Shown here piece by piece: positions 52,135 through 62,329 of a stretch of DNA of 64,000 bases. Source of the stretch: Psychrobacillus psychrodurans (GTDB lineage Bacteria; Bacillota; Bacilli; Bacillales_A; Planococcaceae). The notes below the pieces were generated by a model. The model did no database searches, had not been told where the DNA came from, and saw only the letters and a list, made by a program, of their open reading frames with translations. Every line of letters begins with the position of its first letter. Within the stretch, counting starts at the first letter, position 1. The DNA is taken from assembly GCA_900114885.1 (NCBI GenBank), contig FOUN01000001.1, positions 1 to 64,000 on the forward strand, given 5' to 3'. The position numbers and the translations under genes were made by a program.

Positions 52135-53484
52135 CTATTTTTCTTTTTGCATAAAAAGCGTCACGACTGTGCCTTGGTTTTCTTTACTACTTAGTTCAAT
52201 ACGTGCACCGAGTGCATCTGCAATATCTTTTGCCATAGTTAAACCGAGGCCGGAACCACCTTGCTTCCTGCTTCTTGCTTGATCAACTCGGTAAAATCGA
52301 TCAAAAACTTTCGGTAGATCCTCTTTAGGTATGCCAATTCCTCTATCCTTGATTTGGATAGTGGTCTCTTTTTCTGTCTGTCCAACGTGAATAGTAATTG
52401 GTCCATCACTATACTTACGCGCATTATCTAAAAAGATGAAGAGTAATTGCTTCAGCTTTTGAATGTCAGCATAACCAATTATCTTCTTGCCCCCTTCGAC
52501 AAATAAATCGCGGTGATAAGTTGTTTGAAAGGTGTTCGCTATTTCCTGGACAAGCTGGCGAATGTTAATCTGCTCCATTTGGAGAATCCATTTTTCCTGT
52601 CTTGCAATGGACAATAGCTGCTCTGTCATTTCTCGCATTCGAATAGCCTCAGAGTGGATGGCATCAATGGATTCCTCAAATAAGTCTGGCCGATCTAAAC
52701 CTCGTCGCTTCATTAAATCTGCATAATTTTCAATAATTGTTAAAGGAGTTCGAAACTCATGTGATGCATTGGAGACAAATTGTTCCTGCTTTTCATAGTT
52801 TTTTTGAAGCAGCGATATCATATGATTGAACGTTTCGCCCATTTCTACCAGTTCTCCCTCGGTAGTATCCTTTAGCTCTAATTGTTTAAATTGACCGTTT
52901 TTTTGTATATCTTTCATTGTATTAATCATTGTACGAATTGGTTGGATGATTAAATTGCTTAGAATTCGACTAGAAATTAGGGTTGGTAAGATTGCAATTA
53001 AAGTTACAAATATTAAAACGATTCCTAATAAATGAATCATATCGTTAGTAGGTTCAATACTAGTGGTCATCTGTAAATTCACAACAGATCCGTCAAGCCA
53101 CACCATGGGGAATGATACAAAAACATATGATGTTCCCTCATATGTTAACAACTCACTAAACTCTCCGTTGTAAAAGTTATTGTCCCGTGAACTTAGTTTT
53201 CCCTCAGATAGGGAGGTGATTTTATTGTCAGTAGTTAAGTCCTCTTTCAATAATTGAATCATGCCGTCCACCGGTACGTTAGCACGTAATAATTCACTTG
53301 GCGCTATACTGTCAGCTGCTTTTTTGATATCGGTGACGACCTTTTCGACCTCAGCTTGTGTACGCTCTAGTTCATTTTCTTTCATTAAATGACTAAATAC
53401 AAAATAGATAGAAGTATTCATGATTATCAACAACACTATAAATAATACCGACGTATATAGATTTATTTTATTGCGTAGCTTCAT
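52135..53484 (-). CDS. ykoH: Sensor histidine kinase, YkoH-like
   Basis: 449 aa. Two membrane segments (about 8-30 and 153-175) enclose an extracellular sensor of about 120 residues. HAMP follows (ILSNLIIQPIRTMINTMKDI), then HisKA with the phosphoryl-accepting H242 in SNASHEFRTPL, and HATPase_c with N, G1 and G2 boxes (FLDNARKYSDG, KDRGIGIP, GSGLGLTMAK). Its start overlaps the regulator stop by 4 nt, so the pair is translationally coupled. Confidence 0.93.
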   Translation of the reverse strand: MKLRNKINLYTSVLFIVLLIIMNTSIYFVFSHLMKENELERTQAEVEKVVTDIKKAADSIAPSELLRANVPVDGMIQLLKEDLTTDNKITSLSEGKLSSRDNNFYNGEFSELLTYEGTSYVFVSFPMVWLDGSVVNLQMTTSIEPTNDMIHLLGIVLIFVTLIAILPTLISSRILSNLIIQPIRTMINTMKDIQKNGQFKQLELKDTTEGELVEMGETFNHMISLLQKNYEKQEQFVSNASHEFRTPLTIIENYADLMKRRGLDRPDLFEESIDAIHSEAIRMREMTEQLLSIARQEKWILQMEQINIRQLVQEIANTFQTTYHRDLFVEGGKKIIGYADIQKLKQLLFIFLDNARKYSDGPITIHVGQTEKETTIQIKDRGIGIPKEDLPKVFDRFYRVDQARSRKQGGSGLGLTMAKDIADALGARIELSSKENQGTVVTLFMQKEK

Positions 53485-54182
53485 GTGGCATCCTTCAGGA
53501 CATATCCTACGCCTCTCACTGTATGTATGAGTGCAGTCTCATGATTTGCATCGATTTTTTTACGGAGGTATCTGATATATACATCGACGATCTTTGTATC
53601 CCCATAGTAGTCGTAGCCCCATACCGATTCAAGAATCTGTCCACGATCCAATACTTGTCGTTTGTTTTTCAGTAAATATAAAAGCAAATCATATTCCTTT
53701 GGAGTCAAACTGACTTCTAAATCACTTCTAAAAACATCTCTTGTTTTTTCATTAATTCGTAAGTCACTAAACTGAATCCACTCGTCATCTATTGGACTTG
53801 TAGGAATAGTGATTTGGCTCATTCTTAGCACTGCGCGAATTCTAGCAAGCAATTCTTCCATTCTGAAAGGCTTTGTTATGTAATCACTGGCGCCAAGGTC
53901 GAGACCAGATACTTTGTCTTCAATAGAATCCTTGGCAGTCAATAAGATAATTGGAACCACAGAACTTTTTCCTCGAATGCGTCGTAGTAATTCAATTCCA
54001 CTCATACCTGGAAGCATTATATCTAGTAAGATCAAATCCCATTTTTGTGAAAGGAACATGTCAAAAGCCTCAATCCCATCCAAAGCCTTGCCGGTTTCGT
54101 AGCCTTCATAGTCCAATTCAATTTCAAGTAGCCTTACTATTTTTTCTTCATCTTCTACGATTAAAATCGATTCCTTAGACAA
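53481..54182 (-). CDS. ykoG: OmpR-family response regulator, YkoG-like
   Basis: 233 aa from the TTG at 54182, chosen because AAAGGTG lies 8 nt upstream; the frame is open to 54320 but the extra N-terminus is not regulator-like. The receiver domain has the acidic pair in IVEDEE, phospho-acceptor D54 (LILLDIMLPG), the Thr in LLTAKD and the Lys in YITKPF. A winged-helix DNA-binding domain ends the protein (TPKEYDLLLYLLKNKRQVLD, KIVDVYIRYLRKKID). First gene of the operon. Confidence 0.92.
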   Translation of the reverse strand: MSKESILIVEDEEKIVRLLEIELDYEGYETGKALDGIEAFDMFLSQKWDLILLDIMLPGMSGIELLRRIRGKSSVVPIILLTAKDSIEDKVSGLDLGASDYITKPFRMEELLARIRAVLRMSQITIPTSPIDDEWIQFSDLRINEKTRDVFRSDLEVSLTPKEYDLLLYLLKNKRQVLDRGQILESVWGYDYYGDTKIVDVYIRYLRKKIDANHETALIHTVRGVGYVLKDAT

Positions 54183-54471
54183 GTTATTCACACCTTTCAA
54201 ATCCATTAGTGGCTCTATTATATCAATAATTAATAACCCATGGAGTAAGAGAAGGGTTTGGTTTAAAGAGGAATCTGAAAAAAATAATATTATTTTAGAG
54301 GAAATAGGGTAAACCAACAATAATAATTTATACTTGAAAAGTTTGAATAGCCTTTCATTTTACATCGATTATTCTATTTGGTAATATGCGATTGAGTCGT
54401 CTGTCGTCAGACATCAATCAACCCGGATATTAAAAGTAGTGTTAACTACTGTATAGAAAGAAGGAACAATG

Positions 54472-55680
54472 ATGAATGTGTTATGGGGAATCTGCGGTAT
54501 TCTAGTCGTTTTAGGTATTGCTTTTCTTTTCTCAAGTGCCAAAAAATCGATTAAATTAAGAACAATCCTAGCGGGGTTGACGATACAGATCTTATTTGCT
54601 TTTGTGGTGCTGAAGTGGGAAACAGGACGTGAAGTTCTAGTTAAGTTTTCGAATGGAGTACAAAACTTAATCTCCTACGCAAACGAAGGAATTTCTTTCC
54701 TATTTGCACCCTTAGTGGCAAATCAATCTGGGGTAGTTTTTGCTTTTCAAGTGTTGACAATTATCATTTTCTTCTCTTCACTTATTTCTATTCTATATTA
54801 TTTAGGAGTTATGCAGTTCTTTATTAAAATTATTGGAGGAGTTCTTTCTAAAATTCTTGGAACTTCAAAAGCGGAATCCATTTCTGCTGCAGCTAATATT
54901 TTTGTGGGACAAACAGAAGCTCCACTAGTTATTCGACCTTTTATAGCAAAAATGACTAAATCTGAACTTTTCGCTGTTATGACCGGAGGATTGGCGTCTG
55001 TAGCAGGTTCTGTGCTTGTAGGGTATGCATTATTAGGCGTTCCGCTAGAATACTTGTTAGCTGCTAGCTTTATGGCAGCACCAGCAGGCTTGATCTTAGC
55101 AAAAATAATGATTCCTGAAACAGAAGAGGTAGATGAAACTGATTTTGTCATGGAAAAGGATGAAAGTTCAGCAAACGTTGTTGATGCAGCTGCAAAAGGA
55201 GCTAGCGAAGGGCTGCAGCTTGCATTGAACGTTGGTGCGATGCTGTTAGCCTTCATCGGAATTATTGCGTTGCTTAATGGTTTACTTGGAGGTATAGGTG
55301 GGTTGTTCGGATACGGTGATCTCTCACTTGAAGGTGTTTTAGGATTTGTTTTCTCTCCATTAGCATTTGCAATTGGTATTCCATGGGCAGAAGCAGTACA
55401 AGCAGGTTCATATATCGGGCAAAAACTTGTATTGAATGAATTCGTTGCTTATTCTTCATTTGCACCTGAAATTGCAAATTTATCGCCTAAAACTGTCATT
55501 GTGGTTAGTTTTGCGTTATGTGGATTTGCCAATTTAAGCTCTATGGCTATTTTACTTGGAGGTCTTGGTTCAATGGCACCGAGTCGTCGTTCAGATATTG
55601 CTCGTTTAGGTTTTCGAGCTGTAGCAGCAGGGGCGTTAGCTTCACTTTTAAGTGCATCTATTGCAGGTATGTTCATTTAA
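54472..55680 (+). CDS. Concentrative nucleoside transporter (CNT/NupC family)
   Basis: Proton- or sodium-coupled nucleoside importer, 402 aa, with about nine to ten membrane spans. Family motifs: [58 protein letters not shown] split across spans, and [21 protein letters not shown]. The ATG at 54472 is preferred over the adjacent one at 54469 by spacing from AGAAGGA. Monocistronic with its own terminator. Substrate range (pyrimidine or purine) cannot be set. Confidence 0.92.
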   Translation: MNVLWGICGILVVLGIAFLFSSAKKSIKLRTILAGLTIQILFAFVVLKWETGREVLVKFSNGVQNLISYANEGISFLFAPLVANQSGVVFAFQVLTIIIFFSSLISILYYLGVMQFFIKIIGGVLSKILGTSKAESISAAANIFVGQTEAPLVIRPFIAKMTKSELFAVMTGGLASVAGSVLVGYALLGVPLEYLLAASFMAAPAGLILAKIMIPETEEVDETDFVMEKDESSANVVDAAAKGASEGLQLALNVGAMLLAFIGIIALLNGLLGGIGGLFGYGDLSLEGVLGFVFSPLAFAIGIPWAEAVQAGSYIGQKLVLNEFVAYSSFAPEIANLSPKTVIVVSFALCGFANLSSMAILLGGLGSMAPSRRSDIARLGFRAVAAGALASLLSASIAGMFI

Positions 55681-55702
55681 ATTTAAATATAATATAGTGA
55701 GA

Positions 55703-55742
55703 GTAAACCCCATCCATTTCGATTGGATGGGGTTTTATTTTA
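55703..55742 (+). terminator. Terminator of the nucleoside transporter gene
   Basis: AACCCCATCCA pairs with TGGATGGGGTT around TTTCGAT, followed by TTATTTT. Confidence 0.88.
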
Positions 55743-55756
55743 AGAGATTGGAAATA

Positions 55757-55917
55757 TATAAATATGTGGATTCGTAGAGCTTTAAAGAACGAATAATCCT
55801 GTGATTTTCGTTTCATGTAAAGGCTTTCCACGTGCGATGCCGAGCTTCCTCGTAGTAGCTACCTGAGGAGTCTCGACTTTCTCGCTTATCCCACAGGAGT
55901 CTCCACATTCCTCTTCC
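55757..55917 (-). repeat. Dispersed intergenic repeat, type A
   Basis: On the minus strand: TGGAGACTCCTGTGGGATAA, GCGAGAAAGTCGAGACTCCT and, distally, CAGGATTATTCGTTCTTTAA. The blocks match those at 7357-7610 and the fragment at 40605-40665. It abuts a type B copy head to head with almost no gap. Confidence 0.75.
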
Positions 55918-56094
55918 ATCAACTTGATTGGAGCCGCAGGGCGGCGACTCAAGTGGGAACAGCGCGAGCTGAAGACCCTGGACGAAGCGAAGGAAACGGC
56001 TGAAGCCGTGCCCACGGAAAGCGTCCGTCCTTCGCTGTAATTAACGGCATATCCATATTTCTGTTCTTAAAGTACCAGGCGTCTTTTCCCGGTT
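55918..56094 (+). repeat. Dispersed intergenic repeat, type B, copy 5
   Basis: TTGATTGGAGCCGCAGGGCG, GGAACAGCGCGAGCTGAAGA, GCCGTGCCCACGGAAAGCGT, AATTAACGGCAT and TTCTGTTCTTAAAGTACCAG. The middle is shortened and lacks the ATTGGTC hairpin. Between it and the P450 gene (56095-56213) nothing else is recognised. Confidence 0.85.
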
Positions 56095-56213
56095 TTTCTT
56101 ATTTGACTGCTTTTTGAATTGCTTGTTTTCTACTATTTGTTTTACCAAGTTTCAATAAGATGCAATAGGGAAAAGATGATAAGGAAAGTTTTAGTAGGAA
56201 AGGGTGTATGAGC

Positions 56214-57467
56214 ATGACTAATAATATTCCTCGTGAAGAAGGGCTAGATCACAGTCTGAGTTTGTTAAGAGAAGGATATATGTACATTCCAAATAGAAAG
56301 AAAAGCTTCGCCTCTAACATATTTGAAACTCGCTTATTAGGGCAGAGTGCAATCTGTATGAGTGGAGAAAAAGCAGCAGAATTGTTTTATGATGAAAAGA
56401 AATTTATGCGAAAAGGGGTAGCTCCTAAACGTTTGCAAAAGACATTATTTGGAGAGGAAGGGGTCCAAACATTAGATGATGAGGCACATCGCCATCGTAA
56501 GTCGATGTTTATGTCGTTGATGACGAAGAGTCGCCTACAAGTTTTACATGAAATTACGAAAATGCAATGGCAAATTGCTGCAATGAAGTGGGAGCAGATG
56601 GAACAGATCGTTTTGTATGATGAAGCAAAAGAAATCATGTGTAGAATCGCATGTGAATGGAGTGGAGTTCCGGTTAAGGAGGAGGAACTAAAAGAAAAAG
56701 CGGAGCAGTTGGCCGCCTTATTTGAATCACCAACCGCCCTTGGTCCACAGCATTGGAAAGGGAGGTATGCCCGTAAGCAGTTGGAACAATGGGTAGTAGG
56801 TTTAGTTAATCAAGTTCGAGAGGAGCATCTTACTCCACCAGAAGGTACTGCGCTACGAGAAATCTCATTGCACAAAGATTTGGAAGGGAAATGGCTAGAG
56901 GAAAAAGTAGCAGCTGTTGAAGTTGTAAATATTTTAAGACCAATTGTTGCAATTGCTATTTATGTTAATTTTACTGCACTCTCAATTCACCATTACCCTG
57001 AGCAAAAAGCAAAGCTAGAGACGGCAGATGCGAAGTATTTTCAAATGTTTGTTCAAGAAGTGAGACGGTTTTATCCTTTCTTTCCAATGGCAGCAGCAAA
57101 AGTAAGGAAAAATTTTACTTGGGAAGGTTATTCTTTTAAGGAAGGGACGTTAACGCTACTTGATTTGTATGGAACAAATCATGATGCAGAGTTGTGGGAT
57201 AACCCAGATATATTTAATCCAGATAGGTTTACCGGATGGGATAAAAGCCCTTTCGATTTTATACCTCAAGGTGGAGGAGATTATATGATGGGACACCGTT
57301 GTGCGGGAGAATTTGTGACCATTGAAATAATGGAAGTATCGCTCAATTTTTTAGTTAATCATTTAGCTTATCAGCTTCCGGAACAAGATTTGAGCTATAG
57401 CTTGGTTAGTATGCCAAGTATCCCCCGTAGCGGAATAGTTCTAAAGAATATCCAAAGAATAATGTGA
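56214..57467 (+). CDS. cypC: Fatty-acid peroxygenase cytochrome P450, CYP152 (P450-BSbeta-like)
   Basis: Heme enzyme, 417 aa, using H2O2 to hydroxylate fatty acids at the alpha or beta carbon. Numbered from the ATG at 56214 (better spaced from AAAGGG than the ATG at 56208), the key residues fall where they do in B. subtilis P450-BSbeta: Q85 in GVQTLD, R242-P243 in ILRPIVAI and heme ligand C363 in GHRCAGEF. Gln rather than His at 85 points to hydroxylase rather than the decarboxylase OleT. The proline after the heme Cys is replaced by Ala. No redox partner gene is nearby, as expected. Confidence 0.95.
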   Translation: MTNNIPREEGLDHSLSLLREGYMYIPNRKKSFASNIFETRLLGQSAICMSGEKAAELFYDEKKFMRKGVAPKRLQKTLFGEEGVQTLDDEAHRHRKSMFMSLMTKSRLQVLHEITKMQWQIAAMKWEQMEQIVLYDEAKEIMCRIACEWSGVPVKEEELKEKAEQLAALFESPTALGPQHWKGRYARKQLEQWVVGLVNQVREEHLTPPEGTALREISLHKDLEGKWLEEKVAAVEVVNILRPIVAIAIYVNFTALSIHHYPEQKAKLETADAKYFQMFVQEVRRFYPFFPMAAAKVRKNFTWEGYSFKEGTLTLLDLYGTNHDAELWDNPDIFNPDRFTGWDKSPFDFIPQGGGDYMMGHRCAGEFVTIEIMEVSLNFLVNHLAYQLPEQDLSYSLVSMPSIPRSGIVLKNIQRIM

Positions 57468-57477
57468 TGAAAAAAAG

Positions 57478-57515
57478 TGAGGCTGGATGTAACGTCAGTT
57501 ATGACCAGCCTACCA
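57478..57515 (-). terminator. Terminator of the small 57-aa gene
   Basis: On the minus strand TAGGCTGG and CCAGCCTCA-type arms are followed by CTTTTTTT. It lies between the P450 gene and the convergent small gene and may serve both. Confidence 0.65.
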
Positions 57516-57541
57516 AAAAGTTAATAATGATTACCACGATG

Positions 57542-57715
57542 CTAGATAATTGGATAATACTGTTCATATCTAGGATTATAGAAAAAGGGAGGTCGTACTC
57601 CAATTTTTGGTAGCAGAAATGGACTAGAATTGGAGTTATATAATACCTTAACCTGATCCTCTGAATAATTGATCAGTATTACTTCTGCTTCTCTATTGGG
57701 TACTGAACTTTGCAC
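57542..57715 (-). CDS. Small hypothetical protein (57 aa)
   Basis: GTG start at 57715 with an excellent AAGGAGG 7 nt upstream. The product begins MQSSVPNREAEVILINYSED, then QVKVLYNSNSSPFLLP and ends in a Tyr/Pro/Phe-rich tail (RPPFFYNPRYEQYYPII). No signal peptide or cysteine. I do not recognise it. The aromatic, proline-rich tail recalls spore coat or inner coat small proteins, a guess only. The rest of the 405-nt gap 57468-57872 holds its terminator. Confidence 0.65.
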   Translation of the reverse strand: MQSSVPNREAEVILINYSEDQVKVLYNSNSSPFLLPKIGVRPPFFYNPRYEQYYPII

Positions 57716-57872
57716 AATGTAGCCTCCTTAGTAGATTACTTCTTACTAATCTATTCTGCGCTACCTGCAATGGTAACGTCCATCAATCCTCACTTAAGAT
57801 CATACGTATATATTCACCTTAACTGTAATTGGGACATAAGATAATTGGATTATTACATTTAGGAGGATTACT

Positions 57873-58793
57873 ATGTCCCATAAAAACGAAACAAATCAAA
57901 TCTATCCAATGTATCCTAATTACGGGAAAATCACAAGATATGAAGATGTACCAATTACTGTGCCAGAGCAACGTCAACTAAGACAACCAGGTGTTGAGGG
58001 GTTAATGAATCCGCATCCAATTATTGAAAACCCTAATTATGAAGGAAGTAACAAACTAAAAGGGAAAGTTGCGCTCATTACAGGTGGTGATAGTGGAATA
58101 GGGGCTGCAACCGCTATTGCTTTTGCGAAAGAAGGAGCAAATGTTGCAATTTCTTATTTAGATGAACACGAAGATGCAAATCGTACAAAGAAAAGAATAG
58201 AAGAACTTGGACAACGTTGTATAATATTACCTGGAGATTTGCGAGAAAAAAAACAGTGTGTTGAGATAGTAGAATCAACAGTTCAAGAATTTCAGCAGCT
58301 TGATATTCTTTGTAATCACGTTGGGATTCAATTTCAGCAGCTGAGTTTACTTGACATTTCTGATGAGCAATTCGACGATACTTTTAAAGTAAATATCTAT
58401 TCACATTTTTATACAACGCGTGCAGCGTTACCACACTTAAATCCGGGAAGCACTATTATTAATACCTCTTCCGTCGTTGCATTTGATGGCAATGAACAAC
58501 TAATTGATTATACTGCAACAAAAGGTGCTATTATCGGTTTTACACGGGCACTTGCCAATAGTTTAGTTAGTAAAGGTATTCGGGTAAATGCTATAGCGCC
58601 AGGAAGAATATGGACACCACTAATACCTGCAAGTTTTTCAGCGGACGAAGTGACGCAAGCGGGCAATCCAATGCAACGTCAAGGTCAACCTTTTGAGGTA
58701 GCTCCGACGTTTGTGTATCTTGCTTCAGATGATTCACGTTTTGTGACTGGACAGACGCTCCATGTAAACGGCGGACAATTTACTTCATCGTAG
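57873..58793 (+). CDS. Short-chain dehydrogenase, long N-terminal (general-stress) type
   Basis: 306 aa. A Pro/Tyr-rich N-terminal extension (about 1-50, [20 protein letters not shown]) precedes the Rossmann fold with TGGDSGIG (about 70-77). The usual NNAG reads CNHVG. The catalytic Ser lies in NTSSVVAF and the YTATKGA pair follows; the end [10 protein letters not shown] is standard. It belongs to the YhdF/YhxC/YkvO-like group in Bacillus, often under general stress control. AGGAGG lies 7 nt before the ATG. Substrate unknown. Confidence 0.9.
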   Translation: MSHKNETNQIYPMYPNYGKITRYEDVPITVPEQRQLRQPGVEGLMNPHPIIENPNYEGSNKLKGKVALITGGDSGIGAATAIAFAKEGANVAISYLDEHEDANRTKKRIEELGQRCIILPGDLREKKQCVEIVESTVQEFQQLDILCNHVGIQFQQLSLLDISDEQFDDTFKVNIYSHFYTTRAALPHLNPGSTIINTSSVVAFDGNEQLIDYTATKGAIIGFTRALANSLVSKGIRVNAIAPGRIWTPLIPASFSADEVTQAGNPMQRQGQPFEVAPTFVYLASDDSRFVTGQTLHVNGGQFTSS

Positions 58794-58914
58794 TGCATAT
58801 TAATTAAAAAGAATCGGGCGAAAAGACGCCCAATCCTTTAAGGTCAAAACCTAATTCTATTGTATTCGAAGGCTTTTAGACAGATGTTTTGCTCTATGAT
58901 TACCGTGTGTTTAT

Positions 58915-58964
58915 TAATGATATTGGTTGTGACGGATATCACAACTAATATCATTTTTTTAGGT
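58915..58964. terminator. Terminator between the SDR gene and the Ter operon
   Basis: AATGATATTGGTTGTGA pairs with TCACAACTAATATCATT, followed on plus by TTTTTTT. Serves the SDR gene and perhaps the convergent TerD gene. Confidence 0.82.
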
Positions 58965-58992
58965 AATCTAATCAAGTTTGTCAATCAATCTC

Positions 58993-59571
58993 TTAACTCA
59001 ATCCAAATTCAGTAATTAGTGATGCCAGACCGCCTTGGAATCCGCTTCCGATTGCATTGAATTTCCACTCATTATTGTGGCGGTATATTTCTCCGACAAC
59101 CAGTGCAGTTTCTATTGAGAAGTCTTCCCCTAAGTCGTAGCGAACAATCTCTTCATTTGTATCTTCGTTTACTATTCGTATAAAAGCGTTTGAAACTTGA
59201 CCGAAGTTTTGTTTTCTTTGTTCTGCATCGTGAATGGTTACAGTAAAAACAACTTTTTGAACAGCGTTGGGTACAATTGGTAATTTAACTAGAAGCTGCT
59301 CGTCATCACCGTCTCCATCTCCAGTACGGTTATCTCCTGTGTGGATGACTGAACCTTCTTCGCTTTGTAGATTATTATAAAAGATAAAGCTCTTTTCATT
59401 AAAGGCTTTTCCATTACCATCTACAATAAAAGCTGAAGCATCTAAATCAAAGTCTTCACCGCCACTATATCTGTTTGTATCCCAGCCCAGTCCAACTAAG
59501 ACATTTTTTAATCCTGGATTCGTTTTCGTTAAATCAATTTTTTGTCCTTTTGATAGGTTAATAACTGACAT
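58993..59571 (-). CDS. TerD-family stress protein
   Basis: 192 aa. TerD proteins are calcium-binding beta-sandwich proteins of the tellurite/general stress system. The motifs are complete: [20 protein letters not shown] near residue 30 and [19 protein letters not shown] near 80, both carrying Ca2+-binding acidic residues. It corresponds to the YceC/YceD/YceE group of B. subtilis, where three paralogues exist; only one is seen here. Last gene of the minus-strand Ter operon, 27 nt after the TelA gene. Confidence 0.92.
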   Translation of the reverse strand: MSVINLSKGQKIDLTKTNPGLKNVLVGLGWDTNRYSGGEDFDLDASAFIVDGNGKAFNEKSFIFYNNLQSEEGSVIHTGDNRTGDGDGDDEQLLVKLPIVPNAVQKVVFTVTIHDAEQRKQNFGQVSNAFIRIVNEDTNEEIVRYDLGEDFSIETALVVGEIYRHNNEWKFNAIGSGFQGGLASLITEFGLS

Positions 59572-59598
59572 TTTATTTCCCCCTAATCCATTTTTAAA

Positions 59599-60675
59599 TT
59601 ACTTTCTTTGCCCATCCTCATATTTCTTTTGCAATTCTTCCAAACGAAGACGACCTTGTTCTCTCATTTTACGATTTTCTTCTTCAATAGCTTTTGTTTC
59701 GTTCATCCCGCGCATAATCGTATCCCATGTTTGTTCGATTGTTTCAATTTTAATACTAGGTTGCCCTGACATTCTAGCGATATCCACACTTTGCTTGGAT
59801 ATATCATTGGCATTACGAAGTAACATTTCGTTTGTTCTACGATCTAGCTCGCTCATCGATTGTGCAACAAGATTTTGTCTTTTAGCCGAAATTGCATTGA
59901 TAAGTCCTGTTTTAAAAATAGGGATAGTTGTTACAAATGCTGAATTTATCTTACCGATTAACTTTGTGTTGCCTCGCTGAAGCATTCTGATTTGTGGTGC
60001 TGATTGATAGGATACCTGTTTCGCCATTTCAAGATCATAAATACGTTGATCTAGTAGCTCAATCGCATTTTGCAATGAATTCAATTCCATCAGTACTAGT
60101 TGATCACCATTTTCAGCTTTTTGCTGTAGATTAGGCACGAGTTGTCTTAACTGATTGACCTTCAATTCACCAGCTACAATATATTTTTCTAATTCCATAA
60201 AGTAGTTGAAGTTTTTGTCGTACAAATCTTCTAATGTAACTGTAGATTTTTTCATCTCAGTTTCATACTTTGTTATCTCAACAAATACCTTATCGATTTC
60301 GCCACCCATTGTTTGATATTTATTGAATAGCTTTTCGATTAATTTCTCACCTTGTTTAAAGATTTTACCGAAGAAAGAGGGTTTTTCAACAAAGTCTTTT
60401 TTGTCAAATTTATCCATAATCTTACCGAGCTGTTTTAATAGTTCACTGGATTCTTCCATACTACTGGACTTGATCGTGCTTAAAATTTGTCCTGTAAACT
60501 TGGAGATTTCATCAGCTGGCTCACGACCAAATTCTAATAGACCAACTTGGTTTTTTGGGTCAATTTTTGCTACTAGCTGTAATACTTGTGGGTCACGTTT
60601 CAGCTGTGCTTTTAAATCGTTACTTTCCTCCATCATTTGTTCTTGCTGTTCAATTTCTAGTTTTTGTAATTCCAC
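59599..60675 (-). CDS. yceH: TelA-family toxic-anion-resistance protein (YceH-like)
   Basis: 358 aa, cytosolic, largely helical with coiled-coil tendency. Family segments: VGLLEFGREPADEISKFTGQIL, FFGKIFKQGEKLIEKLFNKY, GELKVNQLRQLVPNLQ and the central GNTKLIGKINSAFVTTIPIFKTG region, with AKRQNLVAQSMSELDRRTNEML. In B. subtilis yceH is in the stress operon with yceG and TerD paralogues. It lies 15 nt after yceG. The exact biochemical role is unknown. Confidence 0.92.
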   Translation of the reverse strand: MELQKLEIEQQEQMMEESNDLKAQLKRDPQVLQLVAKIDPKNQVGLLEFGREPADEISKFTGQILSTIKSSSMEESSELLKQLGKIMDKFDKKDFVEKPSFFGKIFKQGEKLIEKLFNKYQTMGGEIDKVFVEITKYETEMKKSTVTLEDLYDKNFNYFMELEKYIVAGELKVNQLRQLVPNLQQKAENGDQLVLMELNSLQNAIELLDQRIYDLEMAKQVSYQSAPQIRMLQRGNTKLIGKINSAFVTTIPIFKTGLINAISAKRQNLVAQSMSELDRRTNEMLLRNANDISKQSVDIARMSGQPSIKIETIEQTWDTIMRGMNETKAIEEENRKMREQGRLRLEELQKKYEDGQRK

Positions 60676-60690
60676 GTTTTCTCCCCATTT

Positions 60691-62304
60691 CTATAGAAAT
60701 TTCTTGAAAATCTTCTGAACTACACTTGGTTCTTTAAATGGATCATTGAAACTTCTATCGTCCATCCAGTGTATATCGAAGGTGCCTTCTAGTACCCATT
60801 TTTCAATATCAAGATGCCCTTTAGGATTCACGATAACAATATCTAGACCTAAATGGTGCATCATACATAAGGCGTTGGCATCAGTTCTTGAAAGTTCAGG
60901 ACCATTCTCCTCGTTATAAATAAATATTGTTGGAACAAATTGAGGGTAATCAAATGTTTGTAAAAGACGAATAACAAAATCAGGTAATACCATGGATTGT
61001 GCAAATGCGTATAATTGGAGGTCCTCCAATGTTTCATTGGACTGGCGAATAAGTATTGGTTCGCTTACGTGTTTGGCGATTGTCTCCCCGATAACAGTTT
61101 GCGTGCCTAAAGGGAGTTTATCATATGTCCACCAATTTGCAGCTTTCATTTTTTCGGGATCTAGCATACCATCTGCTTTTAATGCATCTCGGTAATGGAA
61201 TAGCTGATTCGTTTTTTGCTCCTTCGTGAAAGGGAATTGGCGAATTACTTGTGTGTCATCTCGCTCTGTTAACGAATGAACGTTATTCCAAAACCGTTTT
61301 CTATTTTTGTCTATACCTAACAGTTTTGCGAAGACTACAGGAATTGTTACCTGTCGGTTGCTAACCTGGAAGTGAGGACGAATCATTGCTCTTTCTTTAG
61401 AAATCAAGAAAGCTTCATCTTCTGTAGTTTTCAAACGGATTGAGTTAATGGAATACGCTTTAAATTGAAAAGGTTTATAAAGTCCTGAATCTTCATGATG
61501 TAAAAGCTCGTTAATTTCTTGGGTTGCTTTAAATGCTACAGTACCTGCAATTTTTGGCATCTCATCTGGGAGCGGTTTTATATCTTGAGAAACCTTAGGG
61601 AAACGGAAACTAAGGTCATCCGCGATTGCCAGTAGGCTTTTGGGCCATGATTCATCACTTGGATTGAAAATAACTACATGGAGACCGAAATCAGCTAAGT
61701 ATGTAAGAAACCATTTTTCGCTAGGAGTTGCACTGCCGTACCAAAGAAATGCAGGAAGACCTTGTTCGAAATCTATTTTCTCTAACACTGGTTCTACATG
61801 ATTGAAAATCCACTTTACAAGATCAGTAGTAATACGGCGAAATTCATGATGAAGTGTGCCTTCTGTGTAGCTGTTTTGTAACTTCTTTAGTAAATCTATT
61901 AGGACAGTTCTAATTCGTCTATTTAGACCCAAATCTTTCAAATTTGGCAATAATGAGTATCCATCAAGAAAGGCAACCATTCGATTTGGAGAAAGTCCTT
62001 TTTCTTTCCTATGCGTATCAAAGAGTTGGTTGAGTGCTCGTAATTTCTCGGCAGAAATTCCTTTGTTAAGTACCCCAGTCAGTATGCTTAGTTTTCCTGA
62101 GGATTCATTAACTTGTGTATGCAGAATTGAGAAATATTCATCTTCATCTAAGGACATGCCAATATACTGGCAAACTAATTGAGGATATTTTAAGTTCTCT
62201 CCGTCTAATGTTACTTGAGAAGGATCTCCTAAAGAATCTTTCAACCATAATCCGATATTAGATGAATCCCACGACTTCATCCTGATGGGATTTAAATTAA
62301 CCAT
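60691..62304 (-). CDS. yceG: YceG-family protein of the Ter stress operon
   Basis: 537 aa, soluble. It carries YceG family sequence throughout: MKSWDSSNIGLWLKDSLGDP, AFLWYGSATPSEKWFLTYLA, IRPHFQVSNRQVTIPVVFAK and NALCMMHHLGLDIVIVNPKGH. It occurs in Ter-type operons with TelA and TerD; function unknown. AGGAGGG precedes the ATG. Its start is 25 nt after the HAD gene stop, so the operon is continuous. Confidence 0.9.
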   Translation of the reverse strand: MVNLNPIRMKSWDSSNIGLWLKDSLGDPSQVTLDGENLKYPQLVCQYIGMSLDEDEYFSILHTQVNESSGKLSILTGVLNKGISAEKLRALNQLFDTHRKEKGLSPNRMVAFLDGYSLLPNLKDLGLNRRIRTVLIDLLKKLQNSYTEGTLHHEFRRITTDLVKWIFNHVEPVLEKIDFEQGLPAFLWYGSATPSEKWFLTYLADFGLHVVIFNPSDESWPKSLLAIADDLSFRFPKVSQDIKPLPDEMPKIAGTVAFKATQEINELLHHEDSGLYKPFQFKAYSINSIRLKTTEDEAFLISKERAMIRPHFQVSNRQVTIPVVFAKLLGIDKNRKRFWNNVHSLTERDDTQVIRQFPFTKEQKTNQLFHYRDALKADGMLDPEKMKAANWWTYDKLPLGTQTVIGETIAKHVSEPILIRQSNETLEDLQLYAFAQSMVLPDFVIRLLQTFDYPQFVPTIFIYNEENGPELSRTDANALCMMHHLGLDIVIVNPKGHLDIEKWVLEGTFDIHWMDDRSFNDPFKEPSVVQKIFKKFL

Positions 62305-62329
62305 GGGCTTTCCCTCCTATTCATACATA

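Noticed and set aside
54183-54320. Longer N-terminus of the response regulator
   Set aside because: Receiver domains start within a few residues of the LIVEDE strand; the extra 46 residues are leader read in frame.
54321-54471. Purine riboswitch before the nucleoside transporter
   Set aside because: No conserved purine-aptamer loops or paired stems were found; the same search before guanine deaminase was negative.
55782-56015. 77-codon minus-strand frame
   Set aside because: Spans the junction of type A and type B repeats; no start signal.
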